From Alkaliphilus transvaalensis ATCC 700919 (GTDB taxonomy: Bacteria; Bacillota; Clostridia; Peptostreptococcales; Natronincolaceae): DNA of 64,000 bases. This document shows, in pieces, positions 34,822 through 43,663 of this stretch. Position numbers and translations under genes: made by a program. The number at the start of each line of letters is the position of its first letter. The stretch's first letter is position 1. The notes beneath the pieces are model-generated. The model was not told the DNA's origin. It saw only the letters and a list, made by a program, of their open reading frames with translations, and did no database searches. The DNA lies in assembly GCF_000621485.1 (NCBI RefSeq), contig NZ_JHYF01000015.1, forward strand, positions 95,943 through 159,942, written 5' to 3'.

Positions 34822-37282
34822 CAATCATCAACTTAGTTCTAATACTTATCATTTAATTAATGGCTTAACGATGGAACTATTTATAAAGAAAAACCCTTAT
34901 AACCTTCCTTTAGAATCTTTGTTTTCTCTAGCAACTAGAAAAAACCCTAAAAGAAGCTTTCTGTTTGTAAGTAAGCTGTTGGGTAAGCATATTCCTGTTA
35001 ACCCTGCCATCTACCAGCTAGGGGGTAGAGCATTGGCTTTAAGAATGGTTGAAGAAATGTATGCTAAGCTTAAAGCTGAAGAAGTTGAAGAAATCATTCA
35101 TCTGCTGAAAAACCATGAAGGATGCAGTAATAATCACCTTAGCCTTTTAAGTCACCCATTACCTTTACAAGAAAAAGCAACCTTTATAGGATTTGCAGAA
35201 ACAGCAACGGCTTTAGGACAAGGGATGTTTGATAGTTTTTTAGGAGATCATTGTTACATCCATACAACTAGAGAAGAAATTCCTCAGTATAAAGGTAAAA
35301 TTGAATTTAAAGAAGAACATTCCCATGCAACCAGTCATTATTTGTACAATATGAATGATAGTACCTTTAGTAAGGATCGAATGATTGTGTTGGTGGATGA
35401 CGAACTAACTACAGGGAAAACAGCCCTAAATATAATAGAAGCCCTACATAATAAATACCCAAGAGAGAAATATGTTGTGGCATCAATTTTAGATTGGCGT
35501 TCTGAAGCAGATCGGCATGCTTTTAAAGAAAAGGAGAGAAAGCTTAACATCACCATCGAAGTAATTTCTTTAATTGAAGGAGAATATCAGATATCTAATA
35601 GAGAACAAGATACTGAAATAATGATCTCTTTAATAGCTTCTGAGGTGACAAAGGAATTAAAAGATTCCCAAATCAATTATTATAGATTGGACGAAGTGCT
35701 TAAGAAAAAAGTCTCCTTTGGCGATATTCCTTATCTAGTAGAAACAGGTCGTTTTGGAATACATAGTGATTCAAAGTTAGGATTACATCAAAAATTAAGG
35801 GAGACAGGGGAGTCTTTAAAGGCAATTAGAAAAGGAAGTAATACCCTATGTCTAGGAACAGGTGAGTTTATCTATTTACCAATGGTAATATCAGCTTGGA
35901 TGGGGACTGGTATTAAGTTTCATTCCACTACTAGAAGCCCCATTTATCCTTTTCATGAAGAAAGCTATGCTATTAACAGTGGCATTAATTTTAAAAGTCC
36001 TGAGGATGAAGAAGTAGTTAATTACCTTTATAATATCCCTTCAAATTATTATGATGAAGTATTTATATTTCTTGAAAGGGAGAGAACTGAAGAGCAATTA
36101 AAAAGCTTACTAGAAGGAGTAAAGTCTAGGGGTATTCCTTATATTAACATCATCACCTGCATAGGGAAGGATGAAAAACCAAAGCTTGGTAGTTATCCAA
36201 AGGAGGATGTAACCTTTCTTTTAAAGGAACTAGGGGAAAATCTTCAAGAGAAGGATACACAGGTTAGAGAAAAGGAAATCCAAGGGGGAACCCATTATTC
36301 AGAAATGCTCCCAGTAGAGTATAGGCCCTCTCAAGAATATATTGATTTATTTCATCAATCTCTAAAGGATTCTGGAGAAAAATTAGCAGTAGCAGTTGGG
36401 GTTGTAGCAGAAAAAATAGTAAAGACAAGAGGGAAGAATTTAGTATTAGTATCCTTAGCTCGGGCAGGAACCCCTATAGGCATCCTGATTAGACGCTATT
36501 TAAAATATCGTTATGGGATGGATTTAAACCACTATAGCATTTCAATTATTCGAGGAAAGGGTTTTGATCTAAATGCTTTGAGACATATCATTAAATTTCA
36601 CCCCGGTAAAGAGATACAATTTATTGATGGGTGGACAGGCAAGGGAGCAATAGCCAGTGTTTTATCCCAGTCCTGTGACCATGTAAGGGAAGTAATGGGA
36701 ATTAATCTTGACGACAGTTTAGCTGTATTAGCTGACCCAGGCCATTGTTCAAGGATTTTTGGCTCAAGGGAAGACTTTCTTATTCCTAGTGCATGTTTAA
36801 ATGCAACGGTTTCTGGTTTAATTAGTAGAACTGTTCATCGTACAGACTTAATTGCTGAAGGAGATTTCCATGGGGTAAAATTCTATAAAAGTCTGATAGA
36901 TGAAGACCTTTCTAATCATTTTGTTGATCATATATCCGCCTACTTTCCTAAAGTTATTAAAGCAGTAGAAGAGGAATTAGAAGTAGAATTAAAGAAAGGA
37001 AAAATCTCTTCTGAAGTTACCTGGAGAGGACTAAAGGATATCGAGACAATTCAGAAAGAATTTAATATAGAAGACATTAATTTAATCAAGCCAGGAATTG
37101 GCGAAACCACAAGAGTATTATTGCGGAGGGTGCCGTGGAAGGTGTTGGTTAAAGATGTTAACCATGAAAACCTTAAACACATTTTAGTACTGGCCCAAGA
37201 AAAGGGGGTAGAGGTGGAGGTTTATCAAAATATGACCTATCAATGCTGTGGACTAATAAAACCTTTAGGGAGGAAAAAATAA
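34802..37282 (+). CDS. Fused double phosphoribosyltransferase: PRTase-TRSP plus StiP-like PRTase-PELOTA
   Basis: 826 aa, apparently two normally separate Ter-module proteins in one chain. Part one (1 to about 470): a phosphoribosyltransferase with PRPP loop VDDELTTGKT at 198-207, then a TRSP segment with the literal motif TTRSP at 376-380. Part two (about 485-740): a second PRTase-like domain of the 'cysteine protease StiP' family with LVSLARAGTPIGILI and IDGWTGKGAI at 608-617. The last 80 residues (GIGETTRVLLRRVPWKVLV...) match a PELOTA RNA-binding-like domain. TTG 34802 is the start, eight bases after AGGAGGG. It is thought that such genes build a nucleoside-like metabolite; that is literature inference. 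Confidence 0.78.
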   Translation: MSNYLNNNHQLSSNTYHLINGLTMELFIKKNPYNLPLESLFSLATRKNPKRSFLFVSKLLGKHIPVNPAIYQLGGRALALRMVEEMYAKLKAEEVEEIIHLLKNHEGCSNNHLSLLSHPLPLQEKATFIGFAETATALGQGMFDSFLGDHCYIHTTREEIPQYKGKIEFKEEHSHATSHYLYNMNDSTFSKDRMIVLVDDELTTGKTALNIIEALHNKYPREKYVVASILDWRSEADRHAFKEKERKLNITIEVISLIEGEYQISNREQDTEIMISLIASEVTKELKDSQINYYRLDEVLKKKVSFGDIPYLVETGRFGIHSDSKLGLHQKLRETGESLKAIRKGSNTLCLGTGEFIYLPMVISAWMGTGIKFHSTTRSPIYPFHEESYAINSGINFKSPEDEEVVNYLYNIPSNYYDEVFIFLERERTEEQLKSLLEGVKSRGIPYINIITCIGKDEKPKLGSYPKEDVTFLLKELGENLQEKDTQVREKEIQGGTHYSEMLPVEYRPSQEYIDLFHQSLKDSGEKLAVAVGVVAEKIVKTRGKNLVLVSLARAGTPIGILIRRYLKYRYGMDLNHYSISIIRGKGFDLNALRHIIKFHPGKEIQFIDGWTGKGAIASVLSQSCDHVREVMGINLDDSLAVLADPGHCSRIFGSREDFLIPSACLNATVSGLISRTVHRTDLIAEGDFHGVKFYKSLIDEDLSNHFVDHISAYFPKVIKAVEEELEVELKKGKISSEVTWRGLKDIETIQKEFNIEDINLIKPGIGETTRVLLRRVPWKVLVKDVNHENLKHILVLAQEKGVEVEVYQNMTYQCCGLIKPLGRKK

Positions 37283-38103
37283 TGTTATTTGCCTCGGATT
37301 TAGATGGCACATTAATTTTTAGTAGGCGTTATCTAGAAAGCATGGGGAAAAGTAAAATAAAGCGTATTAGGTCTATAGAAGAAATTGATGGAAAAGAAAC
37401 CTCCTATATTTCCCAGACAGTTATAGAGAAGTTAAAATTTCTAAATAATAAAGCTTTCTTTGTTCCAGTAACCACTAGAAGTCTTCATCAATACAATAGG
37501 ATTACCCTTTTTAAAAATGAAATTAAACCTCATTATGCAATCATTAGTAATGGCGGTATCATATTAGAAAAGGGTGTTCCTATGATGGAATGGCAATTGA
37601 AAATACAAGATAGACTTAGTAAACAATTGATTAATAGGGATGTCGTTTTAAGGAAATTTGAAGAGACGAAGGCTAGTAAATGGGTTACATCAATGAAGGA
37701 AGTCGATGGATTATTTGTCTATTTTTTATTAGATCGTGAAAAAATACAGAGAGAAGAGTTAAATCCTTTTCTAAAGTGGTTAAAAAAGAAAGCGTGGACG
37801 GGATCTCTACAGGGGAGAAAATTATACTTAATTCCTAATTGCATCAATAAAAGGGACCCAGTTCTATTTCTAATGAAAAAAATAGGTCAAAATCACTTCG
37901 CTTCGGCAGGAGATTCTTTTTTAGATTTACCGATGCTGATGGCTGCCGACTATAAAATAATACCTAGTCATGGGGAGCTAGTAGAATGTTTAGGGGAAAG
38001 TCTAAAGAAGGAAGGGATAAAATATACATGTAGAAGGGGAATTGATGCCAGCGAAGAAATTGTAGACTTTGGAATTAGTCTACTAGAGGATCATCATTCC
38101 TAA
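37282..38103 (+). CDS. HAD superfamily phosphatase of the Ter biosynthetic module
   Basis: 273 aa. Nucleophile motif ASDLDGTLIFS at the very N-terminus, VPVTTRS for motif II, Lys in INKRDPVLFLMKK, and motif IV ASAGDSFLDLPMLMAADY. Resembles HAD-IIB sugar/sucrose phosphatases. The start ATG shares its first base with the stop codon of the phosphoribosyltransferase gene (TAATG), so the pair is translationally coupled. It would remove a phosphate from the metabolite made by the preceding enzymes; the substrate is unknown. Confidence 0.82.
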   Translation: MLFASDLDGTLIFSRRYLESMGKSKIKRIRSIEEIDGKETSYISQTVIEKLKFLNNKAFFVPVTTRSLHQYNRITLFKNEIKPHYAIISNGGIILEKGVPMMEWQLKIQDRLSKQLINRDVVLRKFEETKASKWVTSMKEVDGLFVYFLLDREKIQREELNPFLKWLKKKAWTGSLQGRKLYLIPNCINKRDPVLFLMKKIGQNHFASAGDSFLDLPMLMAADYKIIPSHGELVECLGESLKKEGIKYTCRRGIDASEEIVDFGISLLEDHHS

Positions 38104-38182
38104 GGGATAAAGATAGTTTGTATTATCCTAAGAGAAAGTCTTAGCCTACCATATTCGTTATTCTAGAAAGGAGATTTCTGCC

Positions 38183-39811
38183 ATGGAAGAAAAAAAACCT
38201 AAAGTTAGCAAGATTAACATTGTAAAGGGAATTACTGCTACTCCATACAGAGATATATTTCTACCAACTAAAGATCGTGACGGCTATTTTGAAGGGGAAG
38301 GAGAAATATCAATACCTGTATATTTTTATAGGATTATTGGAATTGACGAAACCCATAGCTACGAAGACGATCTCTTCAACTTACATCAGGGTTTATTGGA
38401 ATTAGACCATTTATACCTAAAATTTGAAGATGGACTAGAGTCTTACGTACCTAACAGCTTTATAGAACAGAAACGGGATCAAATTGACTTCAACAGCTTA
38501 GAGGAAATTAAGGCAGAAAAGAATTTTAGTAAAGCAACAACCATTCAGCGATTAGCTATTTTGTGTCCTTATAAAAATAAAATGATTGAAGATAAAATCA
38601 CTGAGATTTTAAACCTTTATATCAGTCAATATCCACAAGTAGAAGTGGTGAAAAACTTCTATATAAAACTCCTTTACTGGATAGAAAAGTACATTATTTC
38701 TCAAGTTAAAAATCTTCAATATGGTGAAGAGAGCCCTAAAGTCCTATTTTATGGAGATATTAGAAGAGACGAGGTTTTCTTCTTAATATTTCTATCATTA
38801 TTAGGGTGGGATATACTGTATATTAACCCGCTAGAAGAAGGTGGATTTAGTAGTATTGCTAATATTGAAGATTACGCTAATCTACTAGAATATCCAAAAC
38901 GAGGTATCATTAAGGAATTTGCCAGCATAGAGAAAAATAAGAGAAAAGAGACAATTGCTTATAAGGCTTCGGTAGAAATTAGTCAAATAATCCATTCGGA
39001 AGGAAGTGGAATCTATAAGCCTTGGCAGTTTGAAGATTATGAAGTAAAGGCCATTCCCCTTAAGACTACCTTTGAAGAATTATTTATTCTATGGAAGGAA
39101 GAAGCTCGTTTTAGGGAAGGATTTAAGGTAGAAAACAAAAGAATATCTATACCAACGATCTTTGCTAAAGTCAGCGGAGTATCTAGGGATATGGACCAAT
39201 ATTGGAATTACTTCAATGCCCTATTAGAAAAGAAAGAAAATATGATATTATTAGAACGAGTCCCCTTTATTTCAATACCAACTCCCCAAGTAGATTACAG
39301 TTTATTTAATCGTGATGGGAGCTTAAATTTAGAAAAGGTAAAGGGATTGAGGGAAAATCAATTTAAGTATCTAAAGTCATCTGTTCAGGATTTAATCTTT
39401 AATACAATTAATTATATGGTTACAACAAACCTATTTATTGAGCCCTTAACGGAAGCCTTTAAGATTAAAATTTTATATACCATATTATCAATTCATAAAA
39501 GTTATCTAGAGTTACTGCAAAAATTTGACTTTCCTTTTGATGTTCCTAAAATTGTTGTATTTGATAAGGATAAAGATCGTTTTTCTAAAGAATTTACAAT
39601 TATTCTTTGTTTTCTACACTTAGTAGGTTTTGATATCGTCATCTATACCCCAACAGGCTATAACAATATAGAAAACGGTTTGAATAAATCCTATTATGAT
39701 CTTCATAAATTAGAGGACTTAAACTTTAATTTAAATTATATGGGCAAAAAATTTCAACAACAGGAAAATGGAAGCTTATTAAAGAAAGGTTTCTTGTGGT
39801 TTTTTCAATAA
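38183..39811 (+). CDS. YceG-like Ter-associated 'biosynthetic module' protein, copy 2
   Basis: 542 aa, the same length as the product of 24964-26592 and similar throughout: YFYRIIGIDETHSYEDDL, NFYIKLLYWIEKYIIS, KVLFYGDIRRDEVFFLIFLSLLGWDILYI, YKPWQFEDYEVKA, TFEELFILWKEEARFREGFKVE, PTGYNNIENGLNKSYYDLHKLEDLNFNL and the end LLKKGFLWFFQ. Close relationship with an even spread of changes suggests old duplication with both copies kept. GAAAGGAG precedes ATG 38183, 79 bases after the HAD gene. It is the last gene of the locus. Confidence 0.8.
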   Translation: MEEKKPKVSKINIVKGITATPYRDIFLPTKDRDGYFEGEGEISIPVYFYRIIGIDETHSYEDDLFNLHQGLLELDHLYLKFEDGLESYVPNSFIEQKRDQIDFNSLEEIKAEKNFSKATTIQRLAILCPYKNKMIEDKITEILNLYISQYPQVEVVKNFYIKLLYWIEKYIISQVKNLQYGEESPKVLFYGDIRRDEVFFLIFLSLLGWDILYINPLEEGGFSSIANIEDYANLLEYPKRGIIKEFASIEKNKRKETIAYKASVEISQIIHSEGSGIYKPWQFEDYEVKAIPLKTTFEELFILWKEEARFREGFKVENKRISIPTIFAKVSGVSRDMDQYWNYFNALLEKKENMILLERVPFISIPTPQVDYSLFNRDGSLNLEKVKGLRENQFKYLKSSVQDLIFNTINYMVTTNLFIEPLTEAFKIKILYTILSIHKSYLELLQKFDFPFDVPKIVVFDKDKDRFSKEFTIILCFLHLVGFDIVIYTPTGYNNIENGLNKSYYDLHKLEDLNFNLNYMGKKFQQQENGSLLKKGFLWFFQ

Positions 39812-39933
39812 ATTAAATAGGTATCCATTATATTTACTACTCCCACTTTTTTCTTATAGATATACAACTTTAAGTAGTGTATCATAAATTATGTAAACCT
39901 ATATAAGAAAATAGAGGGAGGTGTTTCTTTTTG

Positions 39934-41184
39934 ATGAAAAAATTTCTTCGTTTCTCTGTTGCAAGTATGTTATCTTTACTAATTATGCTACCTTCCTTTG
40001 TTAATGGAGCACAAGTCCACAGAGTTTCTAGGGGAGAGACCTTATTTACCATTGCTACCAATTATGGAATTACCCTAAATGAGTTGATTAACCAAAATGG
40101 TTATCTCAGAAATCATAATAATATTTCTGCTGGGCAAGTTGTTATTATTCCACAAAAGAAAGAAGCTAATATTTATGTTGTAGGTGAGGGAGACTCTTTA
40201 TTTAAGATTTCTCAAAATCTAGGGGTTTCCGTAACAGATTTAGCAAAGGAGAATAATATTACTGATGTAAATCGCCTTTCGGTCGGGGAAAAATTAAAGG
40301 TTCCCAATGGGGTTATTAGACCAACGAAGTCTGGAGCTTCGACAGGTGAGTATATTGTAAAAAATGGCGATAGTCTGTTTAACATTGCTCAACAATTTGG
40401 GGTTACAGTAGCCGCCCTTGGTGAAGCTAATAACTTGGGTGACTGGAATTTTCTCTATGTTGGCCAAATTCTTAAAATACCAACAGCCCCAACACAACGT
40501 ACCCAACAACCTGAAGCATCCTTTAAAGAGACAACGGCTTCACTGGTTAGCATGTATCCAAATACTTTTTTTATAAAAGGAGCTTCTAATACTAATAAGA
40601 TTGCACTAACCTTTGATGACGGTCCAAATCAAAAATATACAAATGAAGTTTTAGATGTTTTAAAACAATATAATGTACCAGCAACTTTTTTTGTAATGGG
40701 TGCTCGAGTTGATCATCACCCAGAAATTATTAATCGAATTGTAAGGGAAGGACATGTAATTGGGAATCATACATGGAATCACCCTGACTTAAGAAGGGTT
40801 TCACAAGAATCACTAGTTAATGAAATAAATCAAACTGAGGATAGTATTTATAAGATTACTGGTTTAAGAACTGCATTAATGCGACCACCCTATGGAGCCG
40901 TTACTAGAGAATCCATAGAAGGATTAATTAAAGAAGAGTATAAAATTATTAATTGGTCAGTGGATTCCATAGACTGGAGAGATCAGGATGTTGGCCAAAT
41001 ACTGATTAATACTTTACCTGACGTTCGACAAGGTAGGATTTTATTATTCCATGATGGTGGTGGCGAAGGACAAAGTCATGCCGCTACAGTAGCGTCTCTA
41101 CCAGAAATTATTCAAACATTAAAGTATCAAGGCTATGAATTTGTAACTGTAGATGAATTACTAAATATACCTGCCTATAAATAA
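39934..41184 (+). CDS. LysM-domain polysaccharide (peptidoglycan) deacetylase
   Basis: 416 aa, secreted. Signal peptide at 1-26 (FLRFSVASMLSLLIMLPSFVNGAQ). Three LysM repeats follow: about 28-73 (HRVSRGETLFTIATNYGITL), 79-123 (YVVGEGDSLFKISQNLGV) and 134-180 (YIVKNGDSLFNIAQQFGV), which bind the glycan of peptidoglycan or chitin. A NodB-type deacetylase domain starts near 218: catalytic Asp pair in LTFDDGPNQK, metal His pair in HTWNHPDL, RPPYGA, and the base His in LLFHDGGGE. It probably removes acetyl groups from the cell wall, giving lysozyme resistance. GGGAGGTG precedes it; TTG 39931 is an equally placed alternative start. Confidence 0.92.
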   Translation: MKKFLRFSVASMLSLLIMLPSFVNGAQVHRVSRGETLFTIATNYGITLNELINQNGYLRNHNNISAGQVVIIPQKKEANIYVVGEGDSLFKISQNLGVSVTDLAKENNITDVNRLSVGEKLKVPNGVIRPTKSGASTGEYIVKNGDSLFNIAQQFGVTVAALGEANNLGDWNFLYVGQILKIPTAPTQRTQQPEASFKETTASLVSMYPNTFFIKGASNTNKIALTFDDGPNQKYTNEVLDVLKQYNVPATFFVMGARVDHHPEIINRIVREGHVIGNHTWNHPDLRRVSQESLVNEINQTEDSIYKITGLRTALMRPPYGAVTRESIEGLIKEEYKIINWSVDSIDWRDQDVGQILINTLPDVRQGRILLFHDGGGEGQSHAATVASLPEIIQTLKYQGYEFVTVDELLNIPAYK

Positions 41185-41189
41185 GTATT

Positions 41190-41231
41190 AAAGCAAGTCT
41201 GTATTCTAAAGAATGTGGACTTGCTTTTTTC
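41190..41231 (+). terminator. Terminator after the deacetylase gene
   Basis: AAGCAAGTC and GACTTGCTT with T6. The remaining gap to 41460 has a doubtful degenerate end of the MITE-like element near 41280-41330 (CTAATATAAATTTA ... GGCAATTTCTTTAAT). Confidence 0.9.
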
Positions 41232-41459
41232 ATGCAGATTTTCCATAAGACTAGCAATAGAACCTTTCATCAATGCATGCTATGCTAATATAAATTTAGC
41301 GTTATTGATTTAGGCAATTTCTTTAATCAATGATGAAGGAAATGAGGGTGATAATAGAGAATAAAAGTAGAATGTTAAATTTTGGTTTAGAATGAAGTAA
41401 TAGAGAAAGCAATTGATTACATCAGTTATTTTCATAATTTGAAGGGTGGTGGTTATTGC

Positions 41460-42359
41460 ATGATTAGAAAGAAAAGATTTTTAGTTGTTAATAGTTTTTC
41501 TCTAGGAAACAAGGGTGGGAACCCTGCTGCGATCTTTTGTGATGGAGAGGGAATTTCGCAGGTAGTAATGCAAGAAATAGCGAAGCAACTTAATTTAGTT
41601 GAGACGGTATTTGTACTGCCTAGCAAAGAAAAGGATATAGACTTTCAAATTAAGTATTTTACCCCGTCGGAGGAAATTGCTTTAGCTGGACATCCAACAA
41701 TAGCTGCCTTTGTTGCTCTATTAAAAGAGGGTAGAATAAAGTTAGAAGAAAAAAATGAATACAGTATACAAACCCTGAAGGGAAGGCAGTTTATTAGTGG
41801 GGATAATCATAATGGGGATATTGTTTTTACTATGAAATTTCCAGAACCTATGTTTATCCCACTTAAAATAGATAAAAAGAAGATTGCCCGAATTTTAGAA
41901 TTATCTGAGGAAGATCTACTAGATACTTTACCAGTGGAAGCGGTGGATACAGGGCTGGGGCACTTAATTATTCCTGTAAAATCCCTTAATGCCCTCATGA
42001 AGATTAAGCGGAATACTAAGGTTTTAAAGGAGTTCTGTAGCGAAATTGGCGTAAGAGAAATACAAGCCTTTACCTTTGAAACAATTGACCAAGGAGTCGA
42101 TATACATACCCGCAATATCTGCCCTAGAGAAGGTGTTGAAGACCCTGCCTGTGGCGTAGGAAACAGTGCTGTAGGAAGCTATCTTCTAAAGAATCATTAT
42201 TTAGATCAATTAGAGGTAACTATTAAGGCTGAACAAGGACATATTGTAGAAATGCCAAGTTTAATAGAGATTAAGGTAAATAGAAATGGAAGGAAAATTG
42301 AGGTTTTTGTCGGAGGAAGTGGTAGGGTTGTTATTGAAGGGGATTATATCTTAGGATAA
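41460..42359 (+). CDS. PhzF family epimerase/isomerase-like protein
   Basis: 299 aa of the PhzF/diaminopimelate-epimerase fold. N-terminal VVNSFSLGNKGGNPAAIFCDGEG with the family GNPA, the catalytic-region Glu in LNLVETVFVLPS, TPSEEIALAGHPTIAAF (GHPT motif) and late EDPACGVGNSAVGSYLL (DPACG). Family members isomerise small organic acids; PhzF itself acts in phenazine synthesis, but most are of unknown role. The start is ATG 41460 after GGGTGGTGG; earlier in-frame codons lie in the ribosome site. A purine-phosphorylase-like gene follows by 36 bases. Confidence 0.9.
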   Translation: MIRKKRFLVVNSFSLGNKGGNPAAIFCDGEGISQVVMQEIAKQLNLVETVFVLPSKEKDIDFQIKYFTPSEEIALAGHPTIAAFVALLKEGRIKLEEKNEYSIQTLKGRQFISGDNHNGDIVFTMKFPEPMFIPLKIDKKKIARILELSEEDLLDTLPVEAVDTGLGHLIIPVKSLNALMKIKRNTKVLKEFCSEIGVREIQAFTFETIDQGVDIHTRNICPREGVEDPACGVGNSAVGSYLLKNHYLDQLEVTIKAEQGHIVEMPSLIEIKVNRNGRKIEVFVGGSGRVVIEGDYILG

Positions 42360-42395
42360 TAATAGTTTTAAAGGTCATTTTAAGGAGGAGCTAAA

Positions 42396-43091
42396 ATGGG
42401 AAAGTGGGCAAGGCATGAATATGGTAGAGAAAAGTTACCTAAAAGGTGTTACTTATTTGCAGGAACAACTCCAGAGGATGTTAAACAGAGCGTTATTAAA
42501 CAATATGATGAAGTTATTTTCCATAAACATGATGTTTATGAAAGATATATTGTAAAAGCTGATACTAAGGAAGATTTATTAATCTTTCAAGCCTACGGGG
42601 CAGCAGTTGTAGCAGATGTATTAGCCATTTTAAAGGATGGAGAAGTAGAAGAGATCATTTTTATTGGTTCAGCCTTTGGTTTATCAAAGACCCTAAAAAC
42701 AGGGGATATAATTCTGCCAAACAAAGTACAATGTTTAGATGGAATCACTAATTTAATTGATTCAGTAGAGTATGTTGTTCCTAATGAAATATTTAGGTCT
42801 GAGTTAATCACTAATTTAGTAGAAGGTAATGTTGAATTTAAAGAAGGTTTAACCGTTTCAGTACCAACCACTTTTTGGAGGTTAGCTGGGGAGAAGTTTG
42901 ATTCAAATATTATTGCTTTAGAGATGGAATTATCAGCATTTATTCATTTTACATCAAAGTTAGAGGTGAAGTCAACAGGGGTGTTAATTATTAGCGACAC
43001 AATTAACCATAGCTTATTAGATGATCAAACATTACGATTCAAAAACATCGCTAATTTATTTTCAGTTATAAAGGCTACAGAAGGACAGTAG
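42396..43091 (+). CDS. Nucleoside phosphorylase-like protein (PNP/UDP family)
   Basis: 231 aa. IIFIGSAFGLSKTLKTGDIILP is the typical phosphorylase glycine-rich strand and G.I..P motif; SNIIALEMELSAF is the ME motif contacting the nucleoside sugar; VLIISDTINH follows with the family SD and an unusual NH rather than N/E. The N-terminal region differs from typical uridine or purine phosphorylases and is shorter, so substrate is uncertain. AAGGAGGAG precedes the ATG. It is downstream of phzF in the same direction. Confidence 0.82.
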   Translation: MGKWARHEYGREKLPKRCYLFAGTTPEDVKQSVIKQYDEVIFHKHDVYERYIVKADTKEDLLIFQAYGAAVVADVLAILKDGEVEEIIFIGSAFGLSKTLKTGDIILPNKVQCLDGITNLIDSVEYVVPNEIFRSELITNLVEGNVEFKEGLTVSVPTTFWRLAGEKFDSNIIALEMELSAFIHFTSKLEVKSTGVLIISDTINHSLLDDQTLRFKNIANLFSVIKATEGQ

Positions 43092-43145
43092 GACCAAAAG
43101 GAGCCCTATTATGAGTAAAATTATAGGAAACTTGTTAATTGAATT

Positions 43146-43238
43146 GATGAGGGTCTATTAAAGGAATATGCCTTCTTCAGAGATGTTTATCAAGATTTAT
43201 TAATGTTTTCTTTATTAAAGAGGTATTGGGTTAATTAG
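43146..43238 (+). pseudogene. Possible remnant of a RimL-type acetyltransferase gene (C-terminal end)
   Basis: A 30-codon open frame reads DEGLLKEYAFFRDVYQDLLMFSLLKRYWVN. It resembles the final strand of RimJ/RimL GNAT proteins (pattern G.L.E...FRD.Y.D...YSLL..EW). A start-like ATG with AGGAG at 43111 is in another frame that stops after 16 codons (MSKIIGNLLIELMRVY), so a frameshift separates them. Too short for a functional enzyme. Confidence 0.35.
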
Positions 43239-43257
43239 TAGAAAATAATATACAAAA

Positions 43258-43312
43258 AAACATCCCCTAGTACAAATCTCGATGCTTGAGATTTTGAAAG
43301 GGGATGTTTTTG
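43258..43312. terminator. Bidirectional terminator before the spore-coat genes
   Basis: ACATCCCCT and AGGGGATGT with inner AATCTC/GAGATT make a strong stem, with A-run upstream and T-run downstream. Confidence 0.9.
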
Positions 43313-43339
43313 TCTATCATAGGCTAATTAGAAATTATT

Positions 43340-43633
43340 CTATTGTTGTAATGTTGGAGCAGTATCAGCTGTTTTCATGTCAACCTTCATTTGTTCTTGT
43401 GGGTCATTAACATGATAATACCCCTTTTTCATCATAAATCTAAGAATTTCTTCATGGGTGTCAATAGATGTATCTAAATGTCTCCGTAGAACATCTCTAA
43501 CCTCTGGAGTTGTTGTTTCTGATAATGTAATGGCATAGTTTCTCACGGCAGATTTTGAAGCAAGTAAGAAATCAGTTGCAATCACTTGCTCAGTCATATC
43601 TCCCATTTCAGCTAGACTTTGTAAAATGTTCAT
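43340..43633 (-). CDS. Spore coat protein, CotF-like (second of pair)
   Basis: 97 aa, all-helical. MGDMTEQVIATDFLLASKSAVRNYAITLSETTTPEVRDVLRRHLDTSIDTHEEILRFMMKKGYYHVNDPQEQMKVD is the CotF/ferritin-like coat pattern, with the ending 'KGYY.....Q...D' diagnostic. CotF-type proteins are laid down in the outer spore layers. It follows a related coat gene (43664-43924) on the same strand with a 30-base gap. Confidence 0.88.
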   Translation of the reverse strand: MNILQSLAEMGDMTEQVIATDFLLASKSAVRNYAITLSETTTPEVRDVLRRHLDTSIDTHEEILRFMMKKGYYHVNDPQEQMKVDMKTADTAPTLQQ

Positions 43634-43663
43634 CCTACATATACCTCCTCGTAAATTACTAAA

